NCBI GenBank assembly: GCA_947243795.1 | Contig: OX365943.1 | Span: 124,001 to 188,000, forward strand | Direction of reading: 5' to 3' | Origin: Saccharomyces uvarum | Lineage: Eukaryota > Ascomycota > Saccharomycetes > Saccharomycetales > Saccharomycetaceae | DNA: 64,000 nucleotides | In this document: positions 18,219 through 28,160 of the stretch, piece by piece | Numbering within the stretch: position 1 is the stretch's first letter | Layout of the letters: the number at the start of each line of letters is the position of its first letter | Made by a program: the position numbers and the translations under genes | Notes under the pieces: generated by a model | What the model saw: the letters and a program-made list of their open reading frames with translations, nothing else | Told to the model about the DNA's origin: nothing | Database searches by the model: none

Positions 18219-18904
18219 AGCTCGCAAATATCTTGGGTAGTTGTAACGAAAGGTCTTACTTACTAAACGATATGTTTATCACATTAATGTATATGATTTT
18301 CCTTATATTCAAAATTTCACTTTAGCTCATCGCCTTGAAAATTTTTCATTTCTGCCGAAGGCCAAACAAAAAAAAATAAAAAAATAAAAAATATAACTAA
18401 AAAGAAATCTTATACTCTTCATGAATGCCACTTTAATAAAAAGGCAGAAACGTCGACGCATGAGTGTTGGGTTATGGTACTGCCGTGTTTTTGAAACGTG
18501 CCATTAATTGGATTCTAGCTTGACAGCTTTCTGATATCTACAGATGCTGGCATATACACTCCTGGTCTTAGTAACAAATGTTCTTAGAGAGCAAGAAATG
18601 ATACTATTGGCAAGGTATATAGTGGCCCATGTACGCAGGTATTTACCAGTTTACTCGTTCTGTGGATGAAGTGACTTCTAATTATCTACTTCTGTATAGA
18701 TTTACTATCTTCGTCCTACCCATATGTTAAGCCCTGATTTCCCCTGTTTTCTTGTAACGCGTAACATCAATTTTTAACTGTATTTTAATTCGTGAAATGC
18801 TACTAGGCGTAAACATAATATCGAGAACTCAAAACCAGCAAAAGGAACCTTCTTAGTTTAACTTTGTTTTCAGATTAAAATTTTCCAGTTCCATTGAGGG
18901 AATA
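18219..18904. other. Divergent BMS1-YPL216W intergenic region
   Basis: 686 bp. The BMS1-proximal 150 bp hold the PAC/RRPE pair and an A-rich tract (18367-18400). The remaining 500 bp toward YPL216W have no recognised element; I looked for snoRNA C/D boxes and tRNA A/B boxes and found none convincing. Confidence 0.55.
18326..18348 (-). promoter_or_regulatory. PAC and RRPE elements of the BMS1 promoter
   Basis: CTCATCGC at 18326-18333 is an exact PAC (GCGATGAG on the BMS1 strand), and TGAAAATTTTTCA at 18336-18348 is an exact RRPE, only 2 bp apart and 110-130 bp upstream of the BMS1 ATG. This pair marks the yeast ribosome-biogenesis regulon (Dot6/Tod6 and Stb3 sites) and fits Bms1 function. Confidence 0.8.
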
Positions 18905-21900
18905 ATGGTTTTACTTAACAGGAAGGAAGTGCAAGTTGATGGAAAAGAGCTGTCTCCAGATACCGCTGATAGAAACACATGGGAAATAAAAGAAACCGGT
19001 GAACGTATAATTGGTTATGACAACTATTTGAAAAGATTGGAGTTTTATGGAAAAGAAATATTCACATGTGAAGTTACTGGTAGAAACTTTATCTCGTATT
19101 TTAGGGCATTAAAAAGCGAGGAAGAGCACCGAAAAATTGTCGAATCCCTTTTATCAAAAGAGTTAAAAGAGGCTATAGCAAATTTTGTCAATTTTAACTC
19201 GACAAGGAAGGTTTCAGCCCTTGTAGATAAAACATTTCGGCGATTCAGTAACCGGTTCTTTAATGGCGAAATAGTATGCTTGAAAAATTCCCAAAAAAAA
19301 AAATCTCTTCTGCCTGATTCAGGATCCCAGGGTACCCACATCGACAACGCTTTGTTTGTTGTCAGAGATGTGTTTCCATCAAAAGAGATGATAGACAATG
19401 AAACTGGAGAAAGGTTAGCCCCAATCTTGTCATTACATATTATCACCGAATACCCAAATCAGAAACTTAAAGGGAAGGCTTCCATTGCAAGCCAAGATCA
19501 GATTGAAAGACCAACCTCGCACTTTTCAAAGTTTTTGCTGGCATGTTTTCTTAATGAAACACTCATAAAAGTATCCAATAAAAAATACGCCCCATGGAGA
19601 GTGAGACAAAAGTATGTAAAAACATATAATGTGAACCCGGCGTGCCCTCCAGAAATGGTAAGTTATTCACCGGATGAGCTGGAAACAGCTACCTGCAAAT
19701 TATATACACCGTTAACCATACCGCCAGAGGAAGATGTTGAATTAGAAAAGTCACCATCTAAAATGCGAAAAATTAGTTCCGAGATTTCAACCAAATTTCA
19801 TGATATCTATGGCACTGCGACTTCCCTTCGTCACAATTATTTGCAGCCGATTTACGATGACAGATATTTGCCATTCACAGGACCGTCGACCCCATTTGAG
19901 AGTATTCGCTATTTAGATAGTTCCCTAGAATACAAAACTGTCGACACGCAATGGTATAGAGAGTGTGCTCAATTTCCAATTGAGAGATTACTGGTAGTAT
20001 ATCAATTTTTAAATTCCTTTGGACCTTTTATTGGTATTACACATTTTAACTTTGATGAACTTCTAACAAGCATCAAGTGCAATCATCCAGAAATTCTTGT
20101 TGATGAATTTGTGAAAATCACCTTTTCTAATGTTGACAACGTAGAAAATACTAGAAGGGTTAAGGAATCACGAAGCAACAAGTATGGTCAAGACACTAAA
20201 GGCAATATATATCAACAGGAAACGGCTATTCGTAATCTAAATGGGAGTTACATCCTACCTAGCAACTTTACAAGAAACCAGGAGGTGAGAAAATTTATAA
20301 CAGATAAAAGCACTAACTCTTTGGAGTGTTCGATTTTTAAAGGTGAGCCTGTTGAAAATGACGTTATTAATGCATCTCCTTATAATAAAGCTGCTAATCT
20401 CTATGTTGAAATTGTCTGTTCTTTACTATGCTTGATAATGGACAAAAGAGGTGATTGGACTTGTAATGTGATGGAGAAATGGATTGAAGAAGAGGAGGGA
20501 AAGGGTGAAAAAGACGAAACAATTGTTGACCAAATTGCTGAAGAATGTCTAAATCATAAAAAAACTAACTGGGCTAAACTTCTATCCGATAGGAAATTTG
20601 AAGGGGGTAATTGGGTAATCTGTTTGTTGGGGGTACTACAAGACACAATGCATATTACAACCTATACTGATATCACCAAACGTTTTACAGAAAAGGTAGT
20701 ACCGTCAGCTATTAATTTCGACAATTTGGGGAGGGAGTTATGGCAAAATTTTTGCAATAATTTATCTACAAAAGACAAAATTGATATATTATGGGTTCTT
20801 GTGGATATGGTTTGCAATTTTTCGAGCTGCGTTAAGGAGTTGGTAGATGAAATCCCTTTTCTACGCTATGGGATCCGATCAGAATTAGATATTATTAAAA
20901 AAGAGTATCATATATCGAAAGAACAGTTGAAAAGTCCATTAAGAGTTAAACATGCACAAGACGAATGTGAAAGTAAAGCCAATGAATGTGAAAAGAAAGT
21001 GTCACGTTTATTTAAAGATATTTCTTATCTAGAGGCAAAACTAATTGAAAGCGATTTCAAGAGATTAGAGATGTTAGGTAAAGATAGGTATGGGAATCGG
21101 TATTATTGGATGGGCTCGAATGGTTCGCCTTTATGTGCTGACTGGACGGATCATTGCCATTATAACAGCTGTTTCTTATGGGTTCAAGGGCCCTCTGAAG
21201 ACGATGCGGCTTTTTACTTGGATATCGACAGAGCTTCTTTAAGGAAATGGAAATCATTAGCAAAAATAAGTAACTGTGCCCATGCGACAAAGGAAGTTTT
21301 TTCAATAGCCAGATCGTCAAACGGGTCTTATTTTCGCACAGGTCATGGTGAGGATGTAATGATGATTGATTCGAATGGCACATTGCTGCTATCCACGGCT
21401 CCATCTAATATACACAGGAAAATAATAGCAGAAACTCCTGAAAGACTGTTACTCTCTCCCCACCAGTGGTTCTTCTTTAATGACGTGGAAGATATACACA
21501 TGTTAGTAGATAGACTAGACGTGTTGGGAGAGAATGAACACCAGCTAAAGAAATCTTTGACATCTAAAATGAGCCGCATTGAAGCATCATACAAACAGCA
21601 ATTCGAGGCCATAAGGGATATTGAGTCTGATCGTGCCTCCAAAAAGTATTATAGATTGTGGAAGACTAACACATTTACTCTACCAGAGTTGGAAAGAATT
21701 GAGACAATGAGTACATCAAAAGATAAACGGCCTCTGAGTATTGGGAAGATTGCTAAAAACCTGTTCAGCGTACACAAGGATGAAATCACTAAAAAAATCT
21801 TTAAAGACGCAGTTTCTCTTGGAGAAACTGAGAGAACATTTTTTGAGAAGCGGCATAAATTACTTTATCCTTTAGATTTCCATTTGGAAGAGTTAAGTTC

Positions 21901-22168
21901 ATTTGATGACAAATTTGTCTTCGAAAAGAAAATAGAAAAACAAGAGGAAATCCTTACGAAGCTCTTGAATTACCGAAGGCATAGGCATATAGATCACACG
22001 TCGCACCGCAGGACAAAACTTCAAAGGCCGAAAGAGGCTGCATATCTTAATGCTCAGGATATCTTAAAAGATATAAAGCGTCATCTTGTCTCAAGGCACG
22101 ACAGTATCACTGTAGATGACTTGAAACAGGATCACTGGAAAGACTCTCTTTTTGATCCGAATCACTAA
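18905..22168 (+). CDS. YPL216W: Ypl216w, WAC/DDT-domain paralog of the ISW2 subunit Itc1
   Basis: 1087 residues. Domains in order: an N-terminal WAC domain (about 20-125, with NYLKRLEFYGKEIFTCEVTGR and TFRRFSNRFFNGEIV), a DDT domain (about 345-405, with LLVVYQFLNSFGPFIGITHFNFDELLTSI), and a WHIM/WSD region (about 715-760, LEMLGKDRYGNRYYWMGSNG). This is the architecture of Itc1 and the Acf1/BAZ1 group, which partner ISWI ATPases to space nucleosomes. The S. cerevisiae protein is an Itc1 paralog from the whole-genome duplication with little assigned function. No bromodomain or PHD finger is visible. Intact over its full length here, so it is under some constraint. Confidence 0.93.
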   Translation: MVLLNRKEVQVDGKELSPDTADRNTWEIKETGERIIGYDNYLKRLEFYGKEIFTCEVTGRNFISYFRALKSEEEHRKIVESLLSKELKEAIANFVNFNSTRKVSALVDKTFRRFSNRFFNGEIVCLKNSQKKKSLLPDSGSQGTHIDNALFVVRDVFPSKEMIDNETGERLAPILSLHIITEYPNQKLKGKASIASQDQIERPTSHFSKFLLACFLNETLIKVSNKKYAPWRVRQKYVKTYNVNPACPPEMVSYSPDELETATCKLYTPLTIPPEEDVELEKSPSKMRKISSEISTKFHDIYGTATSLRHNYLQPIYDDRYLPFTGPSTPFESIRYLDSSLEYKTVDTQWYRECAQFPIERLLVVYQFLNSFGPFIGITHFNFDELLTSIKCNHPEILVDEFVKITFSNVDNVENTRRVKESRSNKYGQDTKGNIYQQETAIRNLNGSYILPSNFTRNQEVRKFITDKSTNSLECSIFKGEPVENDVINASPYNKAANLYVEIVCSLLCLIMDKRGDWTCNVMEKWIEEEEGKGEKDETIVDQIAEECLNHKKTNWAKLLSDRKFEGGNWVICLLGVLQDTMHITTYTDITKRFTEKVVPSAINFDNLGRELWQNFCNNLSTKDKIDILWVLVDMVCNFSSCVKELVDEIPFLRYGIRSELDIIKKEYHISKEQLKSPLRVKHAQDECESKANECEKKVSRLFKDISYLEAKLIESDFKRLEMLGKDRYGNRYYWMGSNGSPLCADWTDHCHYNSCFLWVQGPSEDDAAFYLDIDRASLRKWKSLAKISNCAHATKEVFSIARSSNGSYFRTGHGEDVMMIDSNGTLLLSTAPSNIHRKIIAETPERLLLSPHQWFFFNDVEDIHMLVDRLDVLGENEHQLKKSLTSKMSRIEASYKQQFEAIRDIESDRASKKYYRLWKTNTFTLPELERIETMSTSKDKRPLSIGKIAKNLFSVHKDEITKKIFKDAVSLGETERTFFEKRHKLLYPLDFHLEELSSFDDKFVFEKKIEKQEEILTKLLNYRRHRHIDHTSHRRTKLQRPKEAAYLNAQDILKDIKRHLVSRHDSITVDDLKQDHWKDSLFDPNH

Positions 22169-22416
22169 AAACAGTTCAAAGACTTTTCCAATATTAGCTT
22201 ATATCATCTGTCTTCGTATAGAATTTGGGTTTAAAAGTGCCCATTCTTAGTATAACTAAACCAGTCTTCAAGCTTTTACCCGGCTTCTTATGGGATTCAT
22301 TGGGCAAGAAAAACAACGTCAAATTTTGGTTCTTCAGAGACGCCCTTAGGATGTGTGATTCTTGAAAAATACGATGGCAGCAGCAGTAAACACTTCCACC
22401 GAATCAGTATTTGGCT

Positions 22417-23421
22417 ATGTCAATTAATAGGTTAGCTTCAAGCCGACTCCCAGTCCTCCTTACAAAGGCTACTTTTTCTTACCCGAGAGCCTATTTGCAT
22501 GAAACGAAGGTTTTTTTGCAAAATAAAGGAGCTACCCAAGATTCACCAGAACTTTTAGCAAAAAGTTCACATTTGAACTCAAACCCGTTAGACGGGAGCA
22601 ATAAAGCACCTGTAAAGAGCACCCAAACTAAAATACCTCTAGCTCATAGCAAATATGAGTCGTCAAGGTACGAACTTCCCAGATGGAAAGAAGCACTAGG
22701 TGAGCTGGTAATCCGTACATTTCGTCTAGATATGGATAGGGTCAGAGCAGGACCTGTTGCTGGGTCTTATTATTATACACTTTGTAAAAATCAAGGTTTA
22801 CAATATGAAGACGAACCGCTATCAGAGACTGCTAAATACTTTTATGAGGATTTAAAGTTACCTCGTACTTTTTCACAATGGTTTCAAATTACTGCATTGC
22901 ACGAGTGGATGCTTTTTGTACGTATGAGAGCTATGCCGTTCAAATACGGCAGAAACTATCAACAAAAATTAGTGGACAGAACATTCTCTGATATTGAACT
23001 AAGGTTGTTCGAAGAAATGAAAGTCAATTCTGGTAGAATTGCCGACCAATACTTGAAAGACTTTAATTCACAGTTAAGAGGCGCAGTATTCGCATATGAC
23101 GAAGGCTTTGTCACAGATGATCCCACGCTTGCTACAGCAGTCTGGAGAAATCTATTCGGTGGCAGAAAAGATATTGATATGCTTCACTTAGAGTCTGTTG
23201 TGGGGTACATTCACTCCCAACTATACGTTTTGAGTAGGTTATCGGATAGAGAATTTGCCACAGGTAAATTTAAGTTTGTTCCTCCTGGAGTAAAAGTAGA
23301 AAAACTAACACCACAACAAGAAGAGGAATTGAAGGCAAAAACCATTGCAAAATATGAGGCTCAAGATAAAGACCCCAACACTTTACCAAGTGAAAGAAGT
23401 AAACTGTCGTACACAAATTAG
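22417..23421 (+). CDS. CBP3: Cbp3, mitochondrial cytochrome b translation and assembly factor
   Basis: 334 residues from the ATG at 22417 (a TTG lies in frame 6 bp before). The N-terminus MSINRLASSRLPVLLTK is a mitochondrial presequence. The core (about 120-290) is the ubiquinol-cytochrome c chaperone domain, with FSQWFQITALHEWMLFVRMRAMP and DEGFVTDDPTLATAVWRNLFGG. With Cbp6 it sits at the mitoribosome exit, promotes COB mRNA translation, then binds new cytochrome b for complex III assembly. The C-terminus is a charged extension (PQQEEELKAKTIAKYEAQ). It is tandem with YPL216W, convergent with THI6. Confidence 0.95.
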   Translation: MSINRLASSRLPVLLTKATFSYPRAYLHETKVFLQNKGATQDSPELLAKSSHLNSNPLDGSNKAPVKSTQTKIPLAHSKYESSRYELPRWKEALGELVIRTFRLDMDRVRAGPVAGSYYYTLCKNQGLQYEDEPLSETAKYFYEDLKLPRTFSQWFQITALHEWMLFVRMRAMPFKYGRNYQQKLVDRTFSDIELRLFEEMKVNSGRIADQYLKDFNSQLRGAVFAYDEGFVTDDPTLATAVWRNLFGGRKDIDMLHLESVVGYIHSQLYVLSRLSDREFATGKFKFVPPGVKVEKLTPQQEEELKAKTIAKYEAQDKDPNTLPSERSKLSYTN

Positions 23422-23548
23422 CCGGTAATTTGACAACTTACGAAAAGATTTATTTATTCTTCAGATATTAAGCACGCAGTTCCTTGTGTTATTCTTTGTT
23501 TTCTCTTATTATTTATTCACTTTATAAAATCGATACGTTGTAAATAGT

Positions 23549-25168
23549 TTAATTGAATTTCTTTAAAGAAGCAGACCATTTTTCAGGTTTATTTTCGTGG
23601 AATAATTGGTACAATGCGTCAATCAATTGAACGTGGAATGAACCGCTTCCTTGGCATCGAGTAGAAGCTAGTTTACCAGCAGTTTTGTATAATAGAACAG
23701 CACCGACAACTGCATCAAACAGATTTCCAGTAGGATCTAACCCACCGATGAAAGAAGCAATGGTAGAACCAAGTGAGCATCCACTTGCGGTTATATCACC
23801 CATAATTGGAATCGAACCATTTTCAATCATTACACATGGAAGATCTTCAGCGGCAACCCCTGATGTACCTGAAGAAAGCTTGTATTCACCCCCAAAAGTA
23901 CCATCAGCAATAAAATCATGTTCACCAGTGCAGACAGCAATAGTCTTGTATTTGAATGCCACAATTTGAGTCGCGCGTGCGAGTAAAGCGATATCGTTTT
24001 TTCCACTGCTGGCGTCAACACCTCTCATTTTATCCTTGTTTAATTTGGCCAGGGATAGTATTTCACTGCAATTACCCTTAATACAGGCAAACTGGCCATA
24101 AGTTAGCAAAGTGTCATTTAAGCAGAGTCTTGTTTCAGTGGCACTGTACCCAACTGGATCAAAGGTTATAGGCCTGTTTACTTCATTATAAGCATTGATT
24201 GCTGCCTTCAACATTTCTATGGGAGCCACTGATCCGGTATTTAATAGTAGAGAAGAATTTGGGATTCTTGCTAATTCAGATACTTCGCTTTGGATTTCAG
24301 ACATAATTGGAGATGAGCCTAGAGCTAGAGTGACATTGGCACCAAAATTTTGATGGACCTTGTTGGTGACGTGTTGCACAAGTGGGCGATTGTCTGAGAC
24401 TTGAGAGATGACACTTTTAATGGAATCTGCGGTAGGAAATGATTCGTTTAATTCGCAATCAACGAATCGATATTTAGTTCTGTCTAACAGCCCTCTCAAT
24501 CTTACAGTAGCCGCACAAGCATCGGGCGCAGCCATGATATCACTAACCAGCGAGATACCATCCAACGATCTCTTCCCATTAGTGGCAACACATTGGCAAA
24601 TAACACGTTGGATATTGTCAGGATGAAGGCCACCGATGCCAACAGTTCTACACCATGTAGCCTTATATTCCTCCAAGGCATCCAAAACAGCAATCGCTCC
24701 CTGAGGTCCCATTGGCGACTTCTTGGGGTTTTTCTTCGTCAAAGTTGGGAAGAGAGTACCAACACCAATGTAATCTACCATATTTGGCCCCCATTTAGCC
24801 AATGTCTCTACCTCAGAGGGTTTTCCGACACTCCAGCCAATTATCTTGGAAGGGCCTAAAAGTTTTCTAACCATTGGGATTGGCATGTCTTGCTGACCTA
24901 CGTGCACACCATCGGCATCAATTGCCATAGCAACATCTATACGATCATTGATAATTAAGGGAACATTATATTTCTTACATATCTTTTGTACGTCCAAAGC
25001 CTCTTCAATGAAATTCCCCGTCTCAATATCCTTCTCGCGGATTTGAACTAGCGTGACACCATTTTTCAAACCAGCTTCGACCTGAGAACACAAAGTGGTC
25101 CCGGGTGGAAGCATGGTCGAATCGGTCACCAGATACAATGAATAATTAACGTCTTCTTTAGCAAACAT
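23549..25168 (-). CDS. THI6: Thi6, bifunctional thiamine phosphate synthase and hydroxyethylthiazole kinase
   Basis: 539 residues, two fused enzymes of thiamine synthesis. The N-terminal part (about 1-225) is the TIM-barrel thiamine-phosphate synthase, starting YSLYLVTDSTMLPPGTTL, with DRIDVAMAIDADGVHVGQQDMP and the phosphate-binding GPQGAIAVLDA and GIGGLH. The C-terminal part (about 240-530) is a ribokinase-fold 4-methyl-5-(hydroxyethyl)thiazole kinase with LGSSPIMSE, PITFDPVGYSAT and the catalytic ITASGCSLGSTIASFIG. The enzyme joins HMP-PP and HET-P to thiamine phosphate in the cytosol. In yeast it is induced by Thi2/Thi3/Pdc2 when thiamine is low; I could not identify a definite site here. 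Confidence 0.96.
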   Translation of the reverse strand: MFAKEDVNYSLYLVTDSTMLPPGTTLCSQVEAGLKNGVTLVQIREKDIETGNFIEEALDVQKICKKYNVPLIINDRIDVAMAIDADGVHVGQQDMPIPMVRKLLGPSKIIGWSVGKPSEVETLAKWGPNMVDYIGVGTLFPTLTKKNPKKSPMGPQGAIAVLDALEEYKATWCRTVGIGGLHPDNIQRVICQCVATNGKRSLDGISLVSDIMAAPDACAATVRLRGLLDRTKYRFVDCELNESFPTADSIKSVISQVSDNRPLVQHVTNKVHQNFGANVTLALGSSPIMSEIQSEVSELARIPNSSLLLNTGSVAPIEMLKAAINAYNEVNRPITFDPVGYSATETRLCLNDTLLTYGQFACIKGNCSEILSLAKLNKDKMRGVDASSGKNDIALLARATQIVAFKYKTIAVCTGEHDFIADGTFGGEYKLSSGTSGVAAEDLPCVMIENGSIPIMGDITASGCSLGSTIASFIGGLDPTGNLFDAVVGAVLLYKTAGKLASTRCQGSGSFHVQLIDALYQLFHENKPEKWSASLKKFN

Positions 25169-25592
25169 AATTTCTACCTTTTTTTTGAGAAATCAGGCTT
25201 AGAAATTCAGCCCTACAGACCATAACAAAATCAAAAGAAAATAGCCTGAATCGACACGGATTAGACATGACTGGTATAAATATATTCTTGATTTTCGTAC
25301 ACCTGCTACTTGAGTTCTTACAATTGCCTTTTTGCTTGAAATATGCATAAATTAACTTTACCCTAAAGGAATGGAAGTTGCCCTATTTTAAATATTTTCA
25401 AGTCCCGTTATTTTATAGCGACTTTTAAAAACAGCCTAGTTATTTTCAAGATTAGCCCTAATAGTAGCTTTCTTGCTTTTGAATAGCATATATACTATTT
25501 TGATCAAATTATCATATTCTGCATTTGACAACGATTTAACAAGCAGAGAGTAGATACTAGTATCCTAGAGGTTGCCGCTTTTATAGAGAACA
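25169..25592. other. Divergent THI6-LEA1 promoter region
   Basis: 424 bp, AT-rich, with TATATA-like sequences near 25276-25284 and 25489-25496. No exact PAC, RRPE, Reb1 or Cbf1 site seen. Confidence 0.45.
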
Positions 25593-26309
25593 ATGAAGTT
25601 CACCCCAAGCATAGTTATTGATGCTCCGCAATATTACGTTGACCATTTTAATGGCAAGCATAACGTCGATAAGTGTGTTATTTTAAGAGATCTGCAGCTA
25701 GAATCTGACACGGAATCCATGCCATCTAGCCTGAAGCACCTCACCAAGCCAACGCACATCCTCGATTTGACAAATAATGATCTTCTCACAATTCCTGATC
25801 TATCGAGCAGAGATGATATACACACATTGCTGTTGGCTCGAAACAACATAGCAGATGTAGATGGTCGACTGTTACCAATGAACGTACAGAACCTCACGTT
25901 GTCAAATAATGGCTTAAGAAGGTTTGAAGAACTCCAGTATTTGTGCAGAGCGCCCAAGACACTGAAAACTTTGACCTTATCAGGAAACCAAGTTTGCCAT
26001 TTGGCCAACTATAGAGAGCAAATACTCCGATTAGTACCGCATCTAGAAACTTTAGACTTCCAAAATGTGACAACAGAAGAAAGAAAGGCTGTTTTGAAGC
26101 TTTCAGGAAGGGTGGAAGCCGTGACACCTAGGGCAACCGATACCGCAACAAAAGACAATGGATCCAGAGATAAGACGATGGAAATCATGAATTTGGTGGT
26201 GAGCAAGATGACAGTGGGGAGAAGGGAGGAATTAAAGAAGCAGCTGGCAGAAGCCACTTCGTTGGAAGAAATTGCCAGATTGGAAAGACTACTCTCGGGT
26301 GGCGTTTAA
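25593..26309 (+). CDS. LEA1: Lea1, U2 snRNP protein (U2A' homolog)
   Basis: 238 residues, the exact length of the yeast protein. Leucine-rich repeats fill residues about 40-150: LKHLTKPTHILDLTNNDLLTI, DIHTLLLARNNIADV, VQNLTLSNNGLRRFEEL, LKTLTLSGNQVCHL, followed by the LRR-cap YREQILRLVPHLETLDF. The C-terminus has a charged helical tail (RREELKKQLAEATSLEEIARLERLL). Lea1 with Msl1 (U2B'') binds stem-loop IV of U2 snRNA in the nucleus and is needed for stable U2 addition at the branch point, the signal present in the SAR1 and RPL7B introns of this window. Confidence 0.96.
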   Translation: MKFTPSIVIDAPQYYVDHFNGKHNVDKCVILRDLQLESDTESMPSSLKHLTKPTHILDLTNNDLLTIPDLSSRDDIHTLLLARNNIADVDGRLLPMNVQNLTLSNNGLRRFEELQYLCRAPKTLKTLTLSGNQVCHLANYREQILRLVPHLETLDFQNVTTEERKAVLKLSGRVEAVTPRATDTATKDNGSRDKTMEIMNLVVSKMTVGRREELKKQLAEATSLEEIARLERLLSGGV

Positions 26310-26459
26310 AACTATTAGTTACTGATAATACAATTGTTCAATGAATTTAAAAAATAATTAATCTGCTCTGTGCCATTATATAATATGTAAAACAAAAAGA
26401 GATATTCTATAAAGTGGTAAGAAGGCGATGATTATTGCGCCGGAAACGAAAAAGACAAC

Positions 26460-28160
26460 TCAGTTAGCTGCAGTTTCCTGTACCTCTTGTTCTTTAGTCT
26501 CAGTGGCATTGGAACTTTCTGCAACTTCAGTCTCAGTGGCATTGGAACTTTCTGCAATATTACTCTCAGCTTCTTTCTCTTCCATTCTTTTCCTTTGCTT
26601 GATTTTCTTGTTGCTTTCTGGTGCATCGACAAGACCTGGGATACCTCTAGCGGTTAAAAACTCAAATATGCTCCTTTGTACAGCAACTCCAGACTTTTCA
26701 GCAGTTTCTTCCCCTTGTGCTCCAGTAACTTTGTTGAAACTGTCAATATAACTAAAGAATGCATTGAAAACATTCTCATCCACTTCTTCCTTATAGATCT
26801 TGTCGTAAATGTTTTTCATTTTGAACTTGTCCACTTCTTCTTGGTATTTGGAAAAATCAATTGCCTTGTAACCAAATTGCTCTAGTCTTTTATTGTAACC
26901 TTCAAAGACAGGGGCTTCCAATAGTAGCCCCAAAGCAGGTGCCTTAGGCACATTGATCTTTTGTTGACCATAAGCTTGACTGATACGCTCGACGGGACAA
27001 CCACAACGAGTGATTAAGGTTGCCATTGAGATCATTTTACGAATTTGGTGTAGCATGAAAGACTGGCCGTGGATCTTGATGGAAACCCATTCAGTTTGAG
27101 CTTCACCAATGACAAACGGATCGGATACCGTTATTTCCTTCATGAATCTAATGGCGCTTGGCTCTTTAAAATCTTTGCCTAATGTGAAATTATGGAAATT
27201 GTGTGCACCAAGGTATTGCCCCGTGGCAGCACGAAACTTAGCCAGCTTTGCGTCGAATATACGATATTTTCTGCGGTGAGCGTTTTCTAGTTGTTTATAC
27301 TTTTTTACTTTCTTGTACAGTTCTTCGTTAAGGTCGAATTCATCCCTAGCCGGTGGAACATATGCCAGTATGGCCTCGATTTCTTCAGGAGTAAATTTTT
27401 CGTTCGCATCGTTTTTAAATGCTTCCCAGAATTCCTTAGATTCTAAATCCTCGTCTAGCACACCTGGTAGTTCAATTTTACTTTCCTCAATGTCCCTGTA
27501 AAGAATAGAACTGGGCTTGGGGCCAATGAGTGAATATGTAGGCAATAAATATTCATACCAACGGGAACTACACATTTTTCTACAGTCAAATGCTTTGTTC
27601 ACTCGTTCGATGTCCCACACTCTGATCCCTTCGGGCAAGTTATCATTAATTTTTTGCTTGATCTCAGGATCTTCAATAATCATTTTCAATGAAATCAAAT
27701 TACCACCCGCATGAACACCTTTATCAGTTCTAGCAGCTCTCATGAACCCATTCTTTTTCAAATCATTGGAGTTGTCCTTGGAGATAGCACCTGCATCGAC
27801 AAATCCCTTGAAAAGAGCGGCCTCAATTGTTGGATTTGGTGGGTTATATTGCATACCGTGGTAGCCAGTACCACAGTACCCAACCATAACAGCCACTTTT
27901 CTCTTTGGAAGACGAGGCTCCTTAGGAAGCGGATTACCATTTTCATCCAAACGTGGACCGCTTTTTGGTCTTTTGTCCACATGCCTGTCATCAGCTTTTG
28001 ATCTCTTGTCTCTTTTATTTTCCTTTTTATTTTCCTTTGTATTATTATCATCAAAGTCTTCCTTACGAGCTCTGGTCAGCTTACTTTGAGCACCCCTTTT
28101 GTAGACGTCCTCGTTCACCTGATCATCATCGTAGCTAGGTCTCAAATTCTCTTCTGACAT
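26460..28160 (-). CDS. PUS1: Pus1, tRNA and U2 snRNA pseudouridine synthase
   Basis: 566 residues. A basic N-terminal extension (KRGAQSKLTRARK, KENKRDKRSKADD) gives nuclear localisation. The TruA fold runs from about 75 to 475. It begins KVAVMVGYCGTGYHGMQYN; the catalytic Asp (about 145) is in RAARTDKGVHAGGN; later motifs include YEYLLPTY, NFTLGKDF and IHGQSFMLHQIRKMI. Pus1 isomerises uridines at several tRNA positions (26-28, 34-36, 65, 67) and U44 of U2 snRNA. The acidic C-terminus contains a recent 33-bp tandem duplication (11 residues, AESSNATET). Longer than the 544 residues I recall for S. cerevisiae, partly because of this tail. Divergent from NIP7 and sharing its ribosome-biogenesis promoter. 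Confidence 0.96.
   Translation of the reverse strand: MSEENLRPSYDDDQVNEDVYKRGAQSKLTRARKEDFDDNNTKENKKENKRDKRSKADDRHVDKRPKSGPRLDENGNPLPKEPRLPKRKVAVMVGYCGTGYHGMQYNPPNPTIEAALFKGFVDAGAISKDNSNDLKKNGFMRAARTDKGVHAGGNLISLKMIIEDPEIKQKINDNLPEGIRVWDIERVNKAFDCRKMCSSRWYEYLLPTYSLIGPKPSSILYRDIEESKIELPGVLDEDLESKEFWEAFKNDANEKFTPEEIEAILAYVPPARDEFDLNEELYKKVKKYKQLENAHRRKYRIFDAKLAKFRAATGQYLGAHNFHNFTLGKDFKEPSAIRFMKEITVSDPFVIGEAQTEWVSIKIHGQSFMLHQIRKMISMATLITRCGCPVERISQAYGQQKINVPKAPALGLLLEAPVFEGYNKRLEQFGYKAIDFSKYQEEVDKFKMKNIYDKIYKEEVDENVFNAFFSYIDSFNKVTGAQGEETAEKSGVAVQRSIFEFLTARGIPGLVDAPESNKKIKQRKRMEEKEAESNIAESSNATETEVAESSNATETKEQEVQETAAN
26496..26561. repeat. 33-bp tandem duplication in the PUS1 C-terminus
   Basis: The 29 bp beginning AGTCTCAGTGGCATTGGAAC at 26496 recur exactly 33 bp later (26529). 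Being a multiple of three, it duplicates 11 residues (roughly ESSNATETxxA) and keeps the frame. Confidence 0.85.

Noticed and set aside
18219-18904. Search for an snoRNA or tRNA in the BMS1-YPL216W gap
   Set aside because: No paired C/D boxes, no tRNA A and B boxes (GGTTCGANTCC type) were found here or elsewhere between genes.
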